64,000 nt of DNA from Tyzzerella sp. GTDB taxonomy: Bacteria; Bacillota; Clostridia; Lachnospirales; Anaerotignaceae. Position 1 is the stretch's first letter. The number at the start of each line of letters is the position of its first letter. The notes beneath the pieces were generated by a model. It was given only the letters and a program-made list of their open reading frames with translations, ran no database searches and was not told the origin of the DNA. Both the position numbers and the translations under genes were made by a program. Below, piece after piece: positions 14,953-23,952 of the stretch. The stretch covers positions 62,001 through 126,000 of the forward strand of contig DXZA01000057.1 of the NCBI GenBank assembly GCA_019415525.1, in the 5' to 3' direction.

Positions 14953-16707
14953 TCAAATTTCTATTTTATAAAAAACAGGTTTGTTTGAAATTTCATCTTT
15001 TTTATAATAATTAAATAATACAGCTGTTTCATTTTCAACTATATTATTTTTTGGATTTTTTACAATATCAAATACATTGTATTTAAAAAGTTCTATATGA
15101 CACATTCTTGAAATTTGCTGATATGAAAAATCCTTTAAATTAGGTGTATATTTTTCGATATTAGCCTCATTTTTATAGAATGTAAATATTTTTTCTTTAA
15201 TATCTTTACTTTCTCCACAAAGGTCATTTGGCAATGTTTTTACGTTATCGCCAGCAAATATATCAAATCTCAAAAGTTCTTTTATAATATCGGATTTATC
15301 TCTGAGAATATCATTTTCCAATGAAAATGAATACATTATCTGAAAAAGTTCCATTTTACTGTGTTTAATAGCATGATGACCTTTACTTTCCCAATAATCT
15401 CCTAAATCTTGAAAAAAATCAAAAGGAGATGTGTATATACTTGTAATATATTTTATTGTATTGAGAGCTTTTCCAGAATTATAATATGTTTCTGTCATTT
15501 CTTCCACAAGTTTTAATCTTTCCATTTCACCATATGAAATTTCTTTTGTATATAAAACCTCATAGTTTGGACGACGTCTGTAAACAATACCATATTTTTC
15601 TGCATCTCGTCTAAGACCTGAACCTTTTAAAAGTTTCAAAAATCCTAATTGAAGCTGTTCCGGTTCAAGTGCAAATACATCATTAAATGAATTTCTAAAA
15701 GAATTATAATCTTCATATGGTAAACCTGCAATAAGGTCAAGATGTTCATGTATATTTCCTAAGTCTTTTATTTTTTTAACTATTTCTGTTAAGCCTTCAA
15801 AACTGGTATTTCTTTTAATAGCCTCTATTGTTTTAGGATTTGTTGATTGAACACCTATTTCAAACTGGAAAAGACCTTTTCTTGCATTTTTAAGCAATTC
15901 TAATGCTTCATTGTCCATTATATCAGCAGTAATTTCCATATGGAAATTTGTTATGCCGTTATCATTATCCATTATATATTTCCATATCATCATTGCGTGT
16001 TTTTTATTACAATTAAATGTTCTATCAACAAATTTAACCTGTTTTACATTATTATCTATAAAAAACTGTAAATCAGATTTAACACGTTCTTCTGAAAGAA
16101 ATCTAACACCTTTTTCTATTGATGAAAGACAATATTGACAGTTATAAGGACAGCCTCTTTGTGTTTCATAATAAATTATTCTGTTTTCTAGGTCTGTCAT
16201 ATCATCATATACAAAAGGTATATCATCAAGAATTGCAGCTTTTCTTTTTGGTGTTGATAAAATTTCATTTTTATTATTTCTGTATGTTATACCATCTATA
16301 TTTGAAAGTTCTATTGTATTATCAATAAAGTATTCTGAAAGTTCTAAAAATGTTATTTCACCTTCTCCACGTATTACAATATCAGCATATGGATTTTCAA
16401 TTAAAACCTCTTCGGACTCGTATGAAACTTCCGGACCACCTAATATTATTATTGTTTTTGGTAGTATTTTTTTTAGGTTTTCAACAAGTTCTGATATTAT
16501 GCCCATATTCCATATATAGCAAGAAAAGCCTACAACATCAGGTTTTTCTTTATAAATTTCATTTAATATAAAATCAGTTTCTTGATTTATAGTAAATTCT
16601 TTTAAAAAAATATTTTCACTATACTTTGAAGCATATTTTTTTAAACTTCTTAAAGCAAGTGATGAATGTATAAATTTTGCATTTACAGCAGTTAAAAGTA
16701 TTTTCAT
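14953..16707 (-). CDS. B12-binding-domain radical SAM protein, DUF4080 type
   Basis: A 584-residue protein. Residues 1 to about 130 form a cobalamin-binding Rossmann domain (VVGFSCYIWNM, IILGGPEVSYE). The radical SAM core begins with YYETQRGCPYNCQYC at about residue 180, which holds the CX3CX2C cluster motif. It continues with QFEIGVQSTNPKT and HLDLIAGLPYED. The C-terminal 200 residues fit the DUF4080 region found behind such cores. The usual DXHXG cobalamin-ligand motif is not obvious, so cofactor binding is uncertain. Its substrate is unknown. nth follows closely on the same strand. Confidence 0.88.
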   Translation of the reverse strand: MKILLTAVNAKFIHSSLALRSLKKYASKYSENIFLKEFTINQETDFILNEIYKEKPDVVGFSCYIWNMGIISELVENLKKILPKTIIILGGPEVSYESEEVLIENPYADIVIRGEGEITFLELSEYFIDNTIELSNIDGITYRNNKNEILSTPKRKAAILDDIPFVYDDMTDLENRIIYYETQRGCPYNCQYCLSSIEKGVRFLSEERVKSDLQFFIDNNVKQVKFVDRTFNCNKKHAMMIWKYIMDNDNGITNFHMEITADIMDNEALELLKNARKGLFQFEIGVQSTNPKTIEAIKRNTSFEGLTEIVKKIKDLGNIHEHLDLIAGLPYEDYNSFRNSFNDVFALEPEQLQLGFLKLLKGSGLRRDAEKYGIVYRRRPNYEVLYTKEISYGEMERLKLVEEMTETYYNSGKALNTIKYITSIYTSPFDFFQDLGDYWESKGHHAIKHSKMELFQIMYSFSLENDILRDKSDIIKELLRFDIFAGDNVKTLPNDLCGESKDIKEKIFTFYKNEANIEKYTPNLKDFSYQQISRMCHIELFKYNVFDIVKNPKNNIVENETAVLFNYYKKDEISNKPVFYKIEI

Positions 16708-16725
16708 TTTATCACCATATTCTAA

Positions 16726-17211
16726 TTAAATTATAAAAAAACCTACATATCCTATAATTATACTATAAATTATACCTGAAAGTACATCAGAAGGATAATG
16801 TACACCAGCCATAATTCTTGATAATCCCACAAAAAAAGAAATAATAAGCATAATGATACCAATTTGTGGATTTATATAAATAAAAGCCATACTTATTATT
16901 ACAGAACTTACTGTATGACGACTAGGAAAAGACTCACCATTTTCATGATGTATTATAGGTTCTATATTTGGAATTTTTTCAAAAGGACGTTTTCTTTTTA
17001 CTAATTTTCTAATTATACTTACACTTAATAGTGTAAATAATGGTACAAATATAAATTTTATAATATTAGTATTTTTAAAAATAGCAACATATATAATTCC
17101 AAAAGAATATATTGCAATAAAAAATAAAGGAAGAAACTTTGCAATATGTTTTACTAATTTTTTATTTTTTAAGCCAATTCCATATAAATATTTAAAAATA
17201 TATTTATCCAA
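16726..17211 (-). CDS. PAP2 superfamily membrane phosphatase
   Basis: A 161-residue integral membrane protein with five hydrophobic helices and the three phosphatase motifs: KX6RP (KLVKRKRP), PSRH (ESFPSRHT) and SRX5HX3D (SRIMAGVHYPSD). Members dephosphorylate undecaprenyl pyrophosphate or phosphatidate outside the membrane. The substrate here is not determined. I set the start at TTG 17211, 6 nt after GGAGGAG. The frame remains open five codons further, through the Shine-Dalgarno. It lies 18 nt upstream of the radical SAM gene and is probably co-transcribed. Confidence 0.9.
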   Translation of the reverse strand: MDKYIFKYLYGIGLKNKKLVKHIAKFLPLFFIAIYSFGIIYVAIFKNTNIIKFIFVPLFTLLSVSIIRKLVKRKRPFEKIPNIEPIIHHENGESFPSRHTVSSVIISMAFIYINPQIGIIMLIISFFVGLSRIMAGVHYPSDVLSGIIYSIIIGYVGFFII

Positions 17212-17302
17212 TGTCATCTCCTCCAAAAAAGTCTATTAAAATAATAACAAATTATAAAAAATCATTGAATATGCATTTTATATAAATATTTTACTGTCAA
17301 AT

Positions 17303-17330
17303 TGAATTTAATCGTTACCAATGCTATTAT
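17303..17330 (+). promoter_or_regulatory. Promoter of the dehydrogenase gene
   Basis: TTGAAT (17303-17308), a 16-nt spacer and TATTAT (17325-17330), 27 nt before the start codon. Confidence 0.5.
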
Positions 17331-17357
17331 AAAAATATATAAAAAGGAGGTATCATA

Positions 17358-18221
17358 ATGAAGAATATAGCTTTTATTGGTATAGGTGTAATGGGAAAAT
17401 CAATGGCAAGAAACCTTATAAAAAAAGGTTATAATGTTTCTATATATACAAGAACAAAAGAAAAAGCTATTGATATTATAGAAGAGGGTGCTGTTTGGTG
17501 TGATAGTATTTGCGAATGTGTAAAAAATAAATATGCTGTAATAACTATGGTAGGCTATCCAAAAGATGTTGAAGAAGTTTATTTCGGTGAAAATGGTATA
17601 ATAGAAAATGTTGATAGTGGTACATATATAATTGATATGACAACAACAAGTCCAAAACTTTCTGTTGAAATATATAATAAAGCAAAAAGTAAAAATATTA
17701 AAGCATTAGATGCACCTGTTAGTGGTGGGGATACTGGTGCAAAAAATGGTACTCTTTCAATAATGGTTGGTGGAGATAAAGAAGACTTTGATGCTTGCTA
17801 TGATATTTTTTCTGCTATGGGTACAACAATACTTTATGAGGGAAAAGCAGGCTTTGGACAGCATACAAAAATAGTTAATCAAATATTACTTTCAGGCTGT
17901 ATTGCCAGTGTATGTGAGGCTATAACATATGGTAAAAAACATGGTCTTAATATCGAAATGATGTTTAATAGTGTAAAAAATGGTGCTGCTGGAAGTTGGC
18001 AGTTATCAAAAAATGGTGCTAAAATAATTGATAATGATATGTCACCAGGATTTTTTATAAAGCACTATATAAAAGATATGAAAATTGCCCTTGAAGAAGC
18101 AAAAAATGTTGGATTTGAACCTGAAATATTAAAATCTGTTTATGATATGTATAAATGTCTTGAAAAAGATGGTATGGAAGACCTTGGAACACAGGCTCTT
18201 ATAAAATATTATGAAAAATAA
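17358..18221 (+). CDS. NAD(P)-dependent beta-hydroxyacid dehydrogenase (GarR/HIBADH family)
   Basis: Cytosolic oxidoreductase of 287 residues. The nucleotide site FIGIGVMGKSMARNL lies at 6-20, the substrate-binding signature DAPVSGGDTGA near 118-128 and the catalytic Lys in GFGQHTKIVNQ near 170. The family includes 3-hydroxyisobutyrate dehydrogenase and tartronate semialdehyde reductase, and the neighbours do not reveal which substrate applies. The ATG follows AAAGGAGG by 7 nt. It is monocistronic and ends in a terminator shared with purK. Confidence 0.9.
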   Translation: MKNIAFIGIGVMGKSMARNLIKKGYNVSIYTRTKEKAIDIIEEGAVWCDSICECVKNKYAVITMVGYPKDVEEVYFGENGIIENVDSGTYIIDMTTTSPKLSVEIYNKAKSKNIKALDAPVSGGDTGAKNGTLSIMVGGDKEDFDACYDIFSAMGTTILYEGKAGFGQHTKIVNQILLSGCIASVCEAITYGKKHGLNIEMMFNSVKNGAAGSWQLSKNGAKIIDNDMSPGFFIKHYIKDMKIALEEAKNVGFEPEILKSVYDMYKCLEKDGMEDLGTQALIKYYEK

Positions 18222-18222
18222 T

Positions 18223-18259
18223 AAAAAGACCTATTACATTTATGTAATAGGTCTTTTTT
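18223..18259. terminator. Bidirectional terminator
   Basis: A 17-bp stem AAAAAGACCTATTACAT / ATGTAATAGGTCTTTTT with a TT loop, between convergent genes. Confidence 0.9.
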
Positions 18260-18262
18260 GTT

Positions 18263-19426
18263 TTATATAGTATCTGTACCTTTTATTTTAATAAATTCAT
18301 ATGCCTTTTTTGCTTTTTCTGATGCTTCTTCAAGTGTATCTGAAATTACTGTTAAATGTCCCATTTTTCTTTTTGGAACGGATTTTTCTTTTCCATAAAT
18401 ATGGAGATAAACACCTTTTATACTTAATGCCTCATCTGCACCTTCAACAGTAGCATTTCCGTTAAATCCTTCTTCTCCTAAAAGGTTTCTCATTACAGTT
18501 GGCATTATAAGTTTTGATGAACCAAGAGGAAGACCTGATACAGCACGTATATGCTGTTCAAATTGGCTTGTCATACAGGCTTCTATTGTATAATGTCCAG
18601 AATTATGAGGACGTGGAGCAACTTCGTTTAATGCTACATTTCCATCTTTATCAACAAACATTTCTACGCAGAACATTCCAACACCTTCGAATATTTCCAT
18701 AACAGATTTTGCAAGTTCCATAGCTTTTTTTGATGTTTCTTCTGATATATTTGCAGGAACTCTTGTTTCAAAAAGTATATTATCATGGTGTATGTTTTCT
18801 GCAACAGGATAAACTTCTATTTCACCATTTATTCCTCTACAAGCAAGAACTGAAATTTCCATTGTAAATGGGAAGAATTTTTCTGCCATAAGCGGAAGTT
18901 TACCACTACCTAAAGTTTTGAAACCTTCATTAATTTCATTTTCATTATGTACAACAAAGTTACCTTTTCCATCATAACCGCCTGTACATGATTTTAAAAG
19001 AAATGGATAACCATATTTTTCACCTGCGTTTTTAATGTCGTTAGGTGTTTCGACTGATACAAATTCTGGCATTGGGATATTATTTTTTAGAAGAAGGGAT
19101 TTTTGAGTGTATTTATTCTGTATTATTTTAAGACTTTTTGCAGTAGGGTATACTTTTACACCTTCATTTTCAAGTGTTTCAAGTATATCTGCTCCTATAT
19201 GTTCAAATTCATAAGTAATTACATCTGATTTTGATGCAAGAAGACGTATTGCTGTTTCATCATCAAAGTTTGCAACTATATGTTCATCAACTAATGTATG
19301 GGCAGGACATTTTAATGTAGGGTCAAGTACAGTTATATAGAACCCCATTTTTTTGGCTTCTTGAATCATCATTTTACCAAGTTGTCCACCACCAATGATA
19401 CCTATTTTTTTTTCTATATTTTTCAT
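18263..19426 (-). CDS. purK: 5-(carboxyamino)imidazole ribonucleotide synthase
   Basis: ATP-grasp enzyme of purine synthesis that carboxylates aminoimidazole ribonucleotide with bicarbonate. The 387 residues show the N-terminal GIIGGGQLGKMM, the ATP-grasp loop SCTGGYDGKGN and the metal site LNEVAPRPHNSGHYT. The ATG follows AAGGAG. purE, its usual partner, is not in the window and no other pur gene is adjacent, so this is a solitary purK. Confidence 0.96.
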   Translation of the reverse strand: MKNIEKKIGIIGGGQLGKMMIQEAKKMGFYITVLDPTLKCPAHTLVDEHIVANFDDETAIRLLASKSDVITYEFEHIGADILETLENEGVKVYPTAKSLKIIQNKYTQKSLLLKNNIPMPEFVSVETPNDIKNAGEKYGYPFLLKSCTGGYDGKGNFVVHNENEINEGFKTLGSGKLPLMAEKFFPFTMEISVLACRGINGEIEVYPVAENIHHDNILFETRVPANISEETSKKAMELAKSVMEIFEGVGMFCVEMFVDKDGNVALNEVAPRPHNSGHYTIEACMTSQFEQHIRAVSGLPLGSSKLIMPTVMRNLLGEEGFNGNATVEGADEALSIKGVYLHIYGKEKSVPKRKMGHLTVISDTLEEASEKAKKAYEFIKIKGTDTI

Positions 19427-19581
19427 GGCTTATTCTCCTTATATAGCTTTTGTATTAATAAAATGTATTCTATCATATAAAATTTTAAATTAAAATATAA
19501 AAACAATAGCTTACATATATTTTTATGAAATTGTGTTGTAAATAGCTTTAAAAATAAATATTATTTATAAGGTTTTTATTG

Positions 19582-19610
19582 TTTATATAAATATGATTTT
19601 GTGATATACT
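19582..19610 (+). promoter_or_regulatory. Promoter of ftsK
   Basis: TTTATA (19582-19587), a 17-nt spacer and TATACT (19605-19610), with a TGA extended -10. CGAACTGAAGTTT at 19626-19638 is one base from a GAAC-N4-GTTC LexA site, but I regard that as weak. Confidence 0.5.
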
Positions 19611-19657
19611 ATATGTTTGTAAAATCGAACTGAAGTTTAAAAAAAAGAGGTGAAAAA

Positions 19658-22477
19658 ATGGGGGAAACTAAAAAAAGTTCTAAAACTACATCTAAGAAGA
19701 AGACAAAAAGAACTTCCACAGGGGTAAAAAAAGCGGCTAATAAAACTTCTACTCCTGTTAAAAAAACAGTGGAGAAACGCCCCGCTTTTGGAGATACATT
19801 AACTGATGAAATAATAATAATACTTATAATCGTAATATCAATAATAACTATCATAAGCCTTTTCAGTAGCAGTATGGGTGTTGTAGGAAGTCTTATAAAT
19901 GCTTTCTTTAAAGGTCTTTTTGGTTTTAGTGCTTATATTATGCCTGTTGCAGTAATAGGTTATTGTATATGGCTACTTACATCTGAAAATAAAAGATTTA
20001 AGGAAATAAAGCTTATAGGAACATTTTTATGTATTATATTTTTCGGTGCAATAATATCTGTTTTTAATACTGAAAATTTTTCTGCTAATGCAAGTGTTTT
20101 TGAAAAAATGGCTGTGCTTTATAAAAGTGGTGAAAATGGTGGTCTTATAGGTGGTATTTTTGGTAACTTGTTTGCATCTGCTTTTGGTAAAATAGGTGCA
20201 ACAATAATACTTGTTGCTCTTTTAATTATTTCGTTAATAATGGCAACAGGAAAATCGTTTTTTGCTGGAGTTTCAGGTGCTTATAAATATAATAAGACAA
20301 AAATACGAGAATATAAAAATCGTATTGAAAGAGAAAATTATATTAATAATAAAGCTGAGAAAAATAACAGAGTTTCAAAACCTGTATCAAATTCATCAAA
20401 ACAAAGAAAAATACCAGACTTTATTATAGATAAAGATGAATTTGAAGAAGAAGCACCTTATGTTGAAGAAACTGTATTTAAAAAGAGAGAACCAAGAAAA
20501 TACGAAAAAGCTCCTAAAGGTATTTATGATTTTAAAATTGAGATTGAAAAAGATAATGAATTTCCTTTTGGAACTGAATTTTCAACATTAAATGTTAATG
20601 ATATAAACACTAAAGATGAATATACTGTTTCTAAAGATGAAAAACCTGTTGAAGAAAATAGTATTTTTGATAACATAGTTGAAAAAGATTTGGAAGAAAA
20701 TACGAAGCCAGAAGAGGTTATTGAAATACAGAAAGAAGTATTTGAAAATATTGACAGCATAGATAATGAAACTGTTGATAATGAATTAAAACCTGTTGAT
20801 GATATTGAATATGATAAAGAATTATATGATGATGATACAGCTGCTATTGAAAAAGCACTTGCTGAGATGGAAAAATCTCTTATGGAAGATGTGTCTGTAG
20901 CAGAAGAAACTGTAAAACCACAAAATATATCAAATACAGAAAATAATATACAAAAAGAGTCTGTTTCTAATACTAATATAGATAAAACTGAAAATATAAA
21001 AGATACAAATGAGCAACCTAAAGAGGAGAAAAAAGAATATGTTTTCCCTCCTATGGATTTACTTGGAAAAGACCAAAATGTCCAAAGTCAAGGTTCAAAA
21101 CTTGAAATGGTTAATAATGCTAAAAAGCTTGAAGAAACTTTAAAAAGTTTTGGAGTTGATGCGAAAGTAATACAGATAAATAGAGGTCCTACTGTAACAA
21201 GATATGAGCTTTCTCCAAGTCAAGGTGTTAAAGTAAGTAAGATTGTAAATCTTGCAGATGATATTGCATTAAATCTTGCTGCTGCTGGAATAAGAATTGA
21301 AGCACCTATACCAGGAAAAGCTGCTGTTGGTATAGAAGTTCCTAATAAAGAAACACAATCAGTATATTTAAGAACCGTTCTTGAGTCTGAGGAGTTTCAA
21401 AATTTCCCATCAAAACTTGCTTTTGCCCTTGGTGAGGATATAGCAGGAAAATGTATAGTAACAGATATAGCAAAAATGCCACATCTTCTTATTGCTGGGG
21501 CAACAGGTTCAGGTAAGAGTGTTTGTATAAATACACTTATAACAAGTATTATATATAAAGCAAAACCGGAAGAAGTTAAACTCCTTTTGGTTGACCCTAA
21601 AGTTGTTGAGTTAAGTGTTTATAATGGTATACCACATCTTCTTATACCAGTTGTTACAGACCCTAAAAAAGCTGCAAGTGCATTAAATTGGGCTGTTAGA
21701 GAAATGCTCCAAAGATATAACGACTTTGCAGAACATAATGTAAGAGATATAAAAGGCTTTAATGCAATGAAAAAGGAAAAAGGCGAAACAGACCTTATGC
21801 CTCAGATTGTAATTATTATAGACGAGCTTGCAGACCTTATGATGGCTGCACCAGGAGAGGTTGAAGACTCTATATGTCGTCTTGCACAGATGGCACGTGC
21901 TGCCGGACTTCATCTTATAATTGCAACACAAAGACCTTCTGTTGATGTTATTACAGGTGTTATTAAAGCTAATATACCTTCAAGACTTGCATTTGCTGTT
22001 TCTTCAGGAATTGACTCAAGAACAATACTTGATACAACAGGTGCTGAAAAACTTCTTGGAAAAGGAGATATGCTTTTCTGTCCTGTGGGTATGAGTAAGC
22101 CTGTAAGAATACAGGGTGCTTTTGTAACAGATAAAGAAGTTGAAAATATAGTTGCTTTTGTTAAACAAGATGGTCATTCAGGATATAGTACCCAAATGAT
22201 TGAAGAAATAACATCTTCTACTAAAAACTTATCAGGTGGCGAGAATATGGACGAGCATTTTGAAGCTGCAATAGAGCTTGTAGTGAAAAAAGAAAAAGCA
22301 TCTGTTTCTATGCTTCAGCGTCATTTTAGAATTGGTTATAATAGAGCTGCAAATCTTATGGAAGCCCTTGAAGATAGAGGAATTGTTGGACCAGAAGATG
22401 GTAGTAAGCCAAGAAAAGTTCTTATGTCACAAGAAGAATATGATGAGTTTAAAGAACAAGGTGGATTTAACGCATAA
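19658..22477 (+). CDS. ftsK: DNA translocase FtsK/SpoIIIE
   Basis: Septum-located DNA pump of 939 residues. A lysine-rich N-terminus (about 1-45) precedes four hydrophobic helices (about 50-210). An acidic, low-complexity linker of about 250 residues follows, and then the motor. Walker A GATGSGKS lies near residue 614 and Walker B IIIDELADL near 725. A C-terminal gamma winged helix (from DEHFEAAIEL) recognises oriented DNA motifs. The Shine-Dalgarno is AGAGGTG. The long acidic linker fits the variable linker of this family. FtsK and SpoIIIE roles cannot be separated from one gene. Confidence 0.95.
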   Translation: MGETKKSSKTTSKKKTKRTSTGVKKAANKTSTPVKKTVEKRPAFGDTLTDEIIIILIIVISIITIISLFSSSMGVVGSLINAFFKGLFGFSAYIMPVAVIGYCIWLLTSENKRFKEIKLIGTFLCIIFFGAIISVFNTENFSANASVFEKMAVLYKSGENGGLIGGIFGNLFASAFGKIGATIILVALLIISLIMATGKSFFAGVSGAYKYNKTKIREYKNRIERENYINNKAEKNNRVSKPVSNSSKQRKIPDFIIDKDEFEEEAPYVEETVFKKREPRKYEKAPKGIYDFKIEIEKDNEFPFGTEFSTLNVNDINTKDEYTVSKDEKPVEENSIFDNIVEKDLEENTKPEEVIEIQKEVFENIDSIDNETVDNELKPVDDIEYDKELYDDDTAAIEKALAEMEKSLMEDVSVAEETVKPQNISNTENNIQKESVSNTNIDKTENIKDTNEQPKEEKKEYVFPPMDLLGKDQNVQSQGSKLEMVNNAKKLEETLKSFGVDAKVIQINRGPTVTRYELSPSQGVKVSKIVNLADDIALNLAAAGIRIEAPIPGKAAVGIEVPNKETQSVYLRTVLESEEFQNFPSKLAFALGEDIAGKCIVTDIAKMPHLLIAGATGSGKSVCINTLITSIIYKAKPEEVKLLLVDPKVVELSVYNGIPHLLIPVVTDPKKAASALNWAVREMLQRYNDFAEHNVRDIKGFNAMKKEKGETDLMPQIVIIIDELADLMMAAPGEVEDSICRLAQMARAAGLHLIIATQRPSVDVITGVIKANIPSRLAFAVSSGIDSRTILDTTGAEKLLGKGDMLFCPVGMSKPVRIQGAFVTDKEVENIVAFVKQDGHSGYSTQMIEEITSSTKNLSGGENMDEHFEAAIELVVKKEKASVSMLQRHFRIGYNRAANLMEALEDRGIVGPEDGSKPRKVLMSQEEYDEFKEQGGFNA

Positions 22478-22496
22478 TAATTTTTATATAATATAG

Positions 22497-22526
22497 AAAA
22501 TGCTGTCTTTTAAGACGGCATTTTTT
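22497..22526 (+). terminator. Intrinsic terminator of ftsK
   Basis: Stem AAAATGCTGTCTT / AAGACGGCATTTT with one G-T pair and a TT centre, followed by T residues. Confidence 0.85.
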
Positions 22527-22653
22527 ATGTTGAAAAATTAATAAATTATAATTAAATAATATAACATATTGTTTTTTTATTATATAATAACTATATAGTA
22601 AAATATGTTAAATAATATATAAATATTTAATTTAAAAAATGGGGGGAGATATT

Positions 22654-23430
22654 ATGAAAAAATTTTTATTACCGTTATTATGTATGGCATTGAGTTGTAA
22701 TGTGTTTGCAAGTGAAAAATTTGAAATAAAGTATAAAAATATTTCATTAAATATAGGTTCTGAAATTCTTGATGTTAATGGAAAGAAAAATATAATGGAT
22801 TCGCCAGCATATATTTCAAATTATGGTTATACAATGTTGCCTGTAAGAAGTATTGCAGAAGCTATTGGTTCTGATTATATAAGTATTGATTGGTATCCAG
22901 AAAAAAGTAAGGTTATTATAATAGATGAAGCTAAAACAATTGATTTAACAATAGGTTCTAATATTATGTATATTAATGGTGAGGAATATAATATGGTATC
23001 ACCAGCAGAAATTTCTAAGGATAGAATTTTTATTTCTATTAGAGATTTGTGTCATGCTTTTGATATTCCAGATAGTAATATTATTTGGAATGAGAATGAA
23101 CAATCGGTAAAAGTTATAAAAGAATATAAATTTATAGATTATGATGAAATTAATAATATAGCAAAAGAATTTTTAAATGAAGGTTCAAATCAATTATTTA
23201 TACAAGAAAATACTGTAAGATATAATAAAGGTTCAAATATTTATATTGATATTGAAAACTATATAATAAAAAATATAGATGAAAAATTTAATATATCCAA
23301 TTATATTGTTACAGAAACAAATAAAGAAGATATAAATACTTTAACTTTTAAACTTAAGAAAACAGGTATAGATGTATATAAAATAATTTGTATTAATAAT
23401 GTTGTAAAAGTTATTAATATTATCGATTAA
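22654..23430 (+). CDS. Secreted copper amine oxidase N-terminal-like (stalk) domain protein
   Basis: A 258-residue protein with a signal peptide (MKKFLLPLLCMALSCNVFAS). Residues of about 30-155 hold two beta-rich repeats typical of the copper amine oxidase N-terminal domain of Firmicute surface proteins (MLPVRSIAEAIGSDYISIDWYPEKSKV and a second copy with FISIRDLCHAF). No amine oxidase catalytic domain is present, and the C-terminal 100 residues match nothing I recognise. The start is the ATG at 22654 after GGGGGAGA, not the ATG five codons earlier. It is probably involved in the cell envelope, with function unknown. Confidence 0.75.
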   Translation: MKKFLLPLLCMALSCNVFASEKFEIKYKNISLNIGSEILDVNGKKNIMDSPAYISNYGYTMLPVRSIAEAIGSDYISIDWYPEKSKVIIIDEAKTIDLTIGSNIMYINGEEYNMVSPAEISKDRIFISIRDLCHAFDIPDSNIIWNENEQSVKVIKEYKFIDYDEINNIAKEFLNEGSNQLFIQENTVRYNKGSNIYIDIENYIIKNIDEKFNISNYIVTETNKEDINTLTFKLKKTGIDVYKIICINNVVKVINIID

Positions 23431-23668
23431 AAACTTTTTTTATAAATGGTATTAAAGATAATAATACAAATAAAGCAAGTAATCCAAACATAATTCTTTT
23501 TGACATTATATTTGTTTCAATAGCTATATTTATTGATGCCCATATTATAACAGCATATATAAATAAAAGTGGAATTAAAAATAAAATTCTTATTGCTAAA
23601 GGTATTCTTTTATATGTACAGCCTTTTAATATATATGAAAATACAAATTTAATTAAACCTTCAATCAT
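23420..23668 (-). CDS. Small membrane protein, function unknown
   Basis: An 82-residue protein with two hydrophobic helices (about 24-48 and 57-76) and a basic C-terminus (FIKKVFNR). I accept it as a gene because AGAGGTGATTTT stands directly before its ATG and because it fills the space up to the fhs riboswitch. Its last 11 bases overlap the end of the convergent upstream gene. No family is recognised. Confidence 0.6.
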   Translation of the reverse strand: MIEGLIKFVFSYILKGCTYKRIPLAIRILFLIPLLFIYAVIIWASINIAIETNIMSKRIMFGLLALFVLLSLIPFIKKVFNR

Positions 23669-23754
23669 AAAATCACCTCTGTTAATAATATGTGTTTTAA
23701 ATATAATATAATTGTGTATATTATGTCAACTCTGATTAAGTATTTTATTTTTTG

Positions 23755-23788
23755 TTGACAAATTTAATTGGTTATAGTACCATAACCA
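23755..23788 (+). promoter_or_regulatory. Promoter of fhs with an overlapping palindrome
   Basis: A consensus TTGACA (23755-23760) is followed after 17 nt by a weak TACCAT -10. The 20-bp inverted repeat 23769-23788, with arms TGGTTAT / ATAACCA, covers the -10 and start region and looks like a repressor operator. Confidence 0.5.
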
Positions 23789-23789
23789 T

Positions 23790-23889
23790 ATAGAGGTCAT
23801 ATGACTGACGGAAGTGGAGTACCACATGAAGTATGACTGTAATTAGCCGACCGTCTGGGCAAAATAACCCGGATTGTCGGCTTTTTTTC
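23790..23889 (+). ncRNA. ZTP (pfl-type) riboswitch controlling fhs
   Basis: The aptamer half-domains are recognisable: GAGGTCATATGACTGACGG, then the small hairpin GTGGAGTACCAC, and the 3' domain GCCGACCGTCTGGGCA. The latter is the conserved hallmark that forms the pseudoknot of ZTP riboswitches. The 3' domain overlaps a terminator whose stem begins GCCGAC and ends GTCGGC before seven T. This fits a transcriptional ON switch responding to ZTP/ZMP when 10-formyl-tetrahydrofolate is short. Its place before fhs matches known members of the class. Confidence 0.92.
23846..23889 (+). terminator. Riboswitch-controlled terminator
   Basis: Stem GCCGAC / GTCGGC with inner CTGGG / CCCGG pairing and a TTTTTTT tail. 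It shares bases with the 3' half of the ZTP aptamer. Confidence 0.88.
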
Positions 23890-23952
23890 GATAATCCGTA
23901 AATTTTATTAGTATTAAATATTTATTTGCCAATATGAAAGGGGAATTTACTA

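Noticed and set aside
19626..19638. LexA box upstream of ftsK
   Set aside because: CGAACTGAAGTTT deviates at the last position and in the centre. In an AT-rich genome such a match is not enough, so it is only mentioned in the promoter entry.
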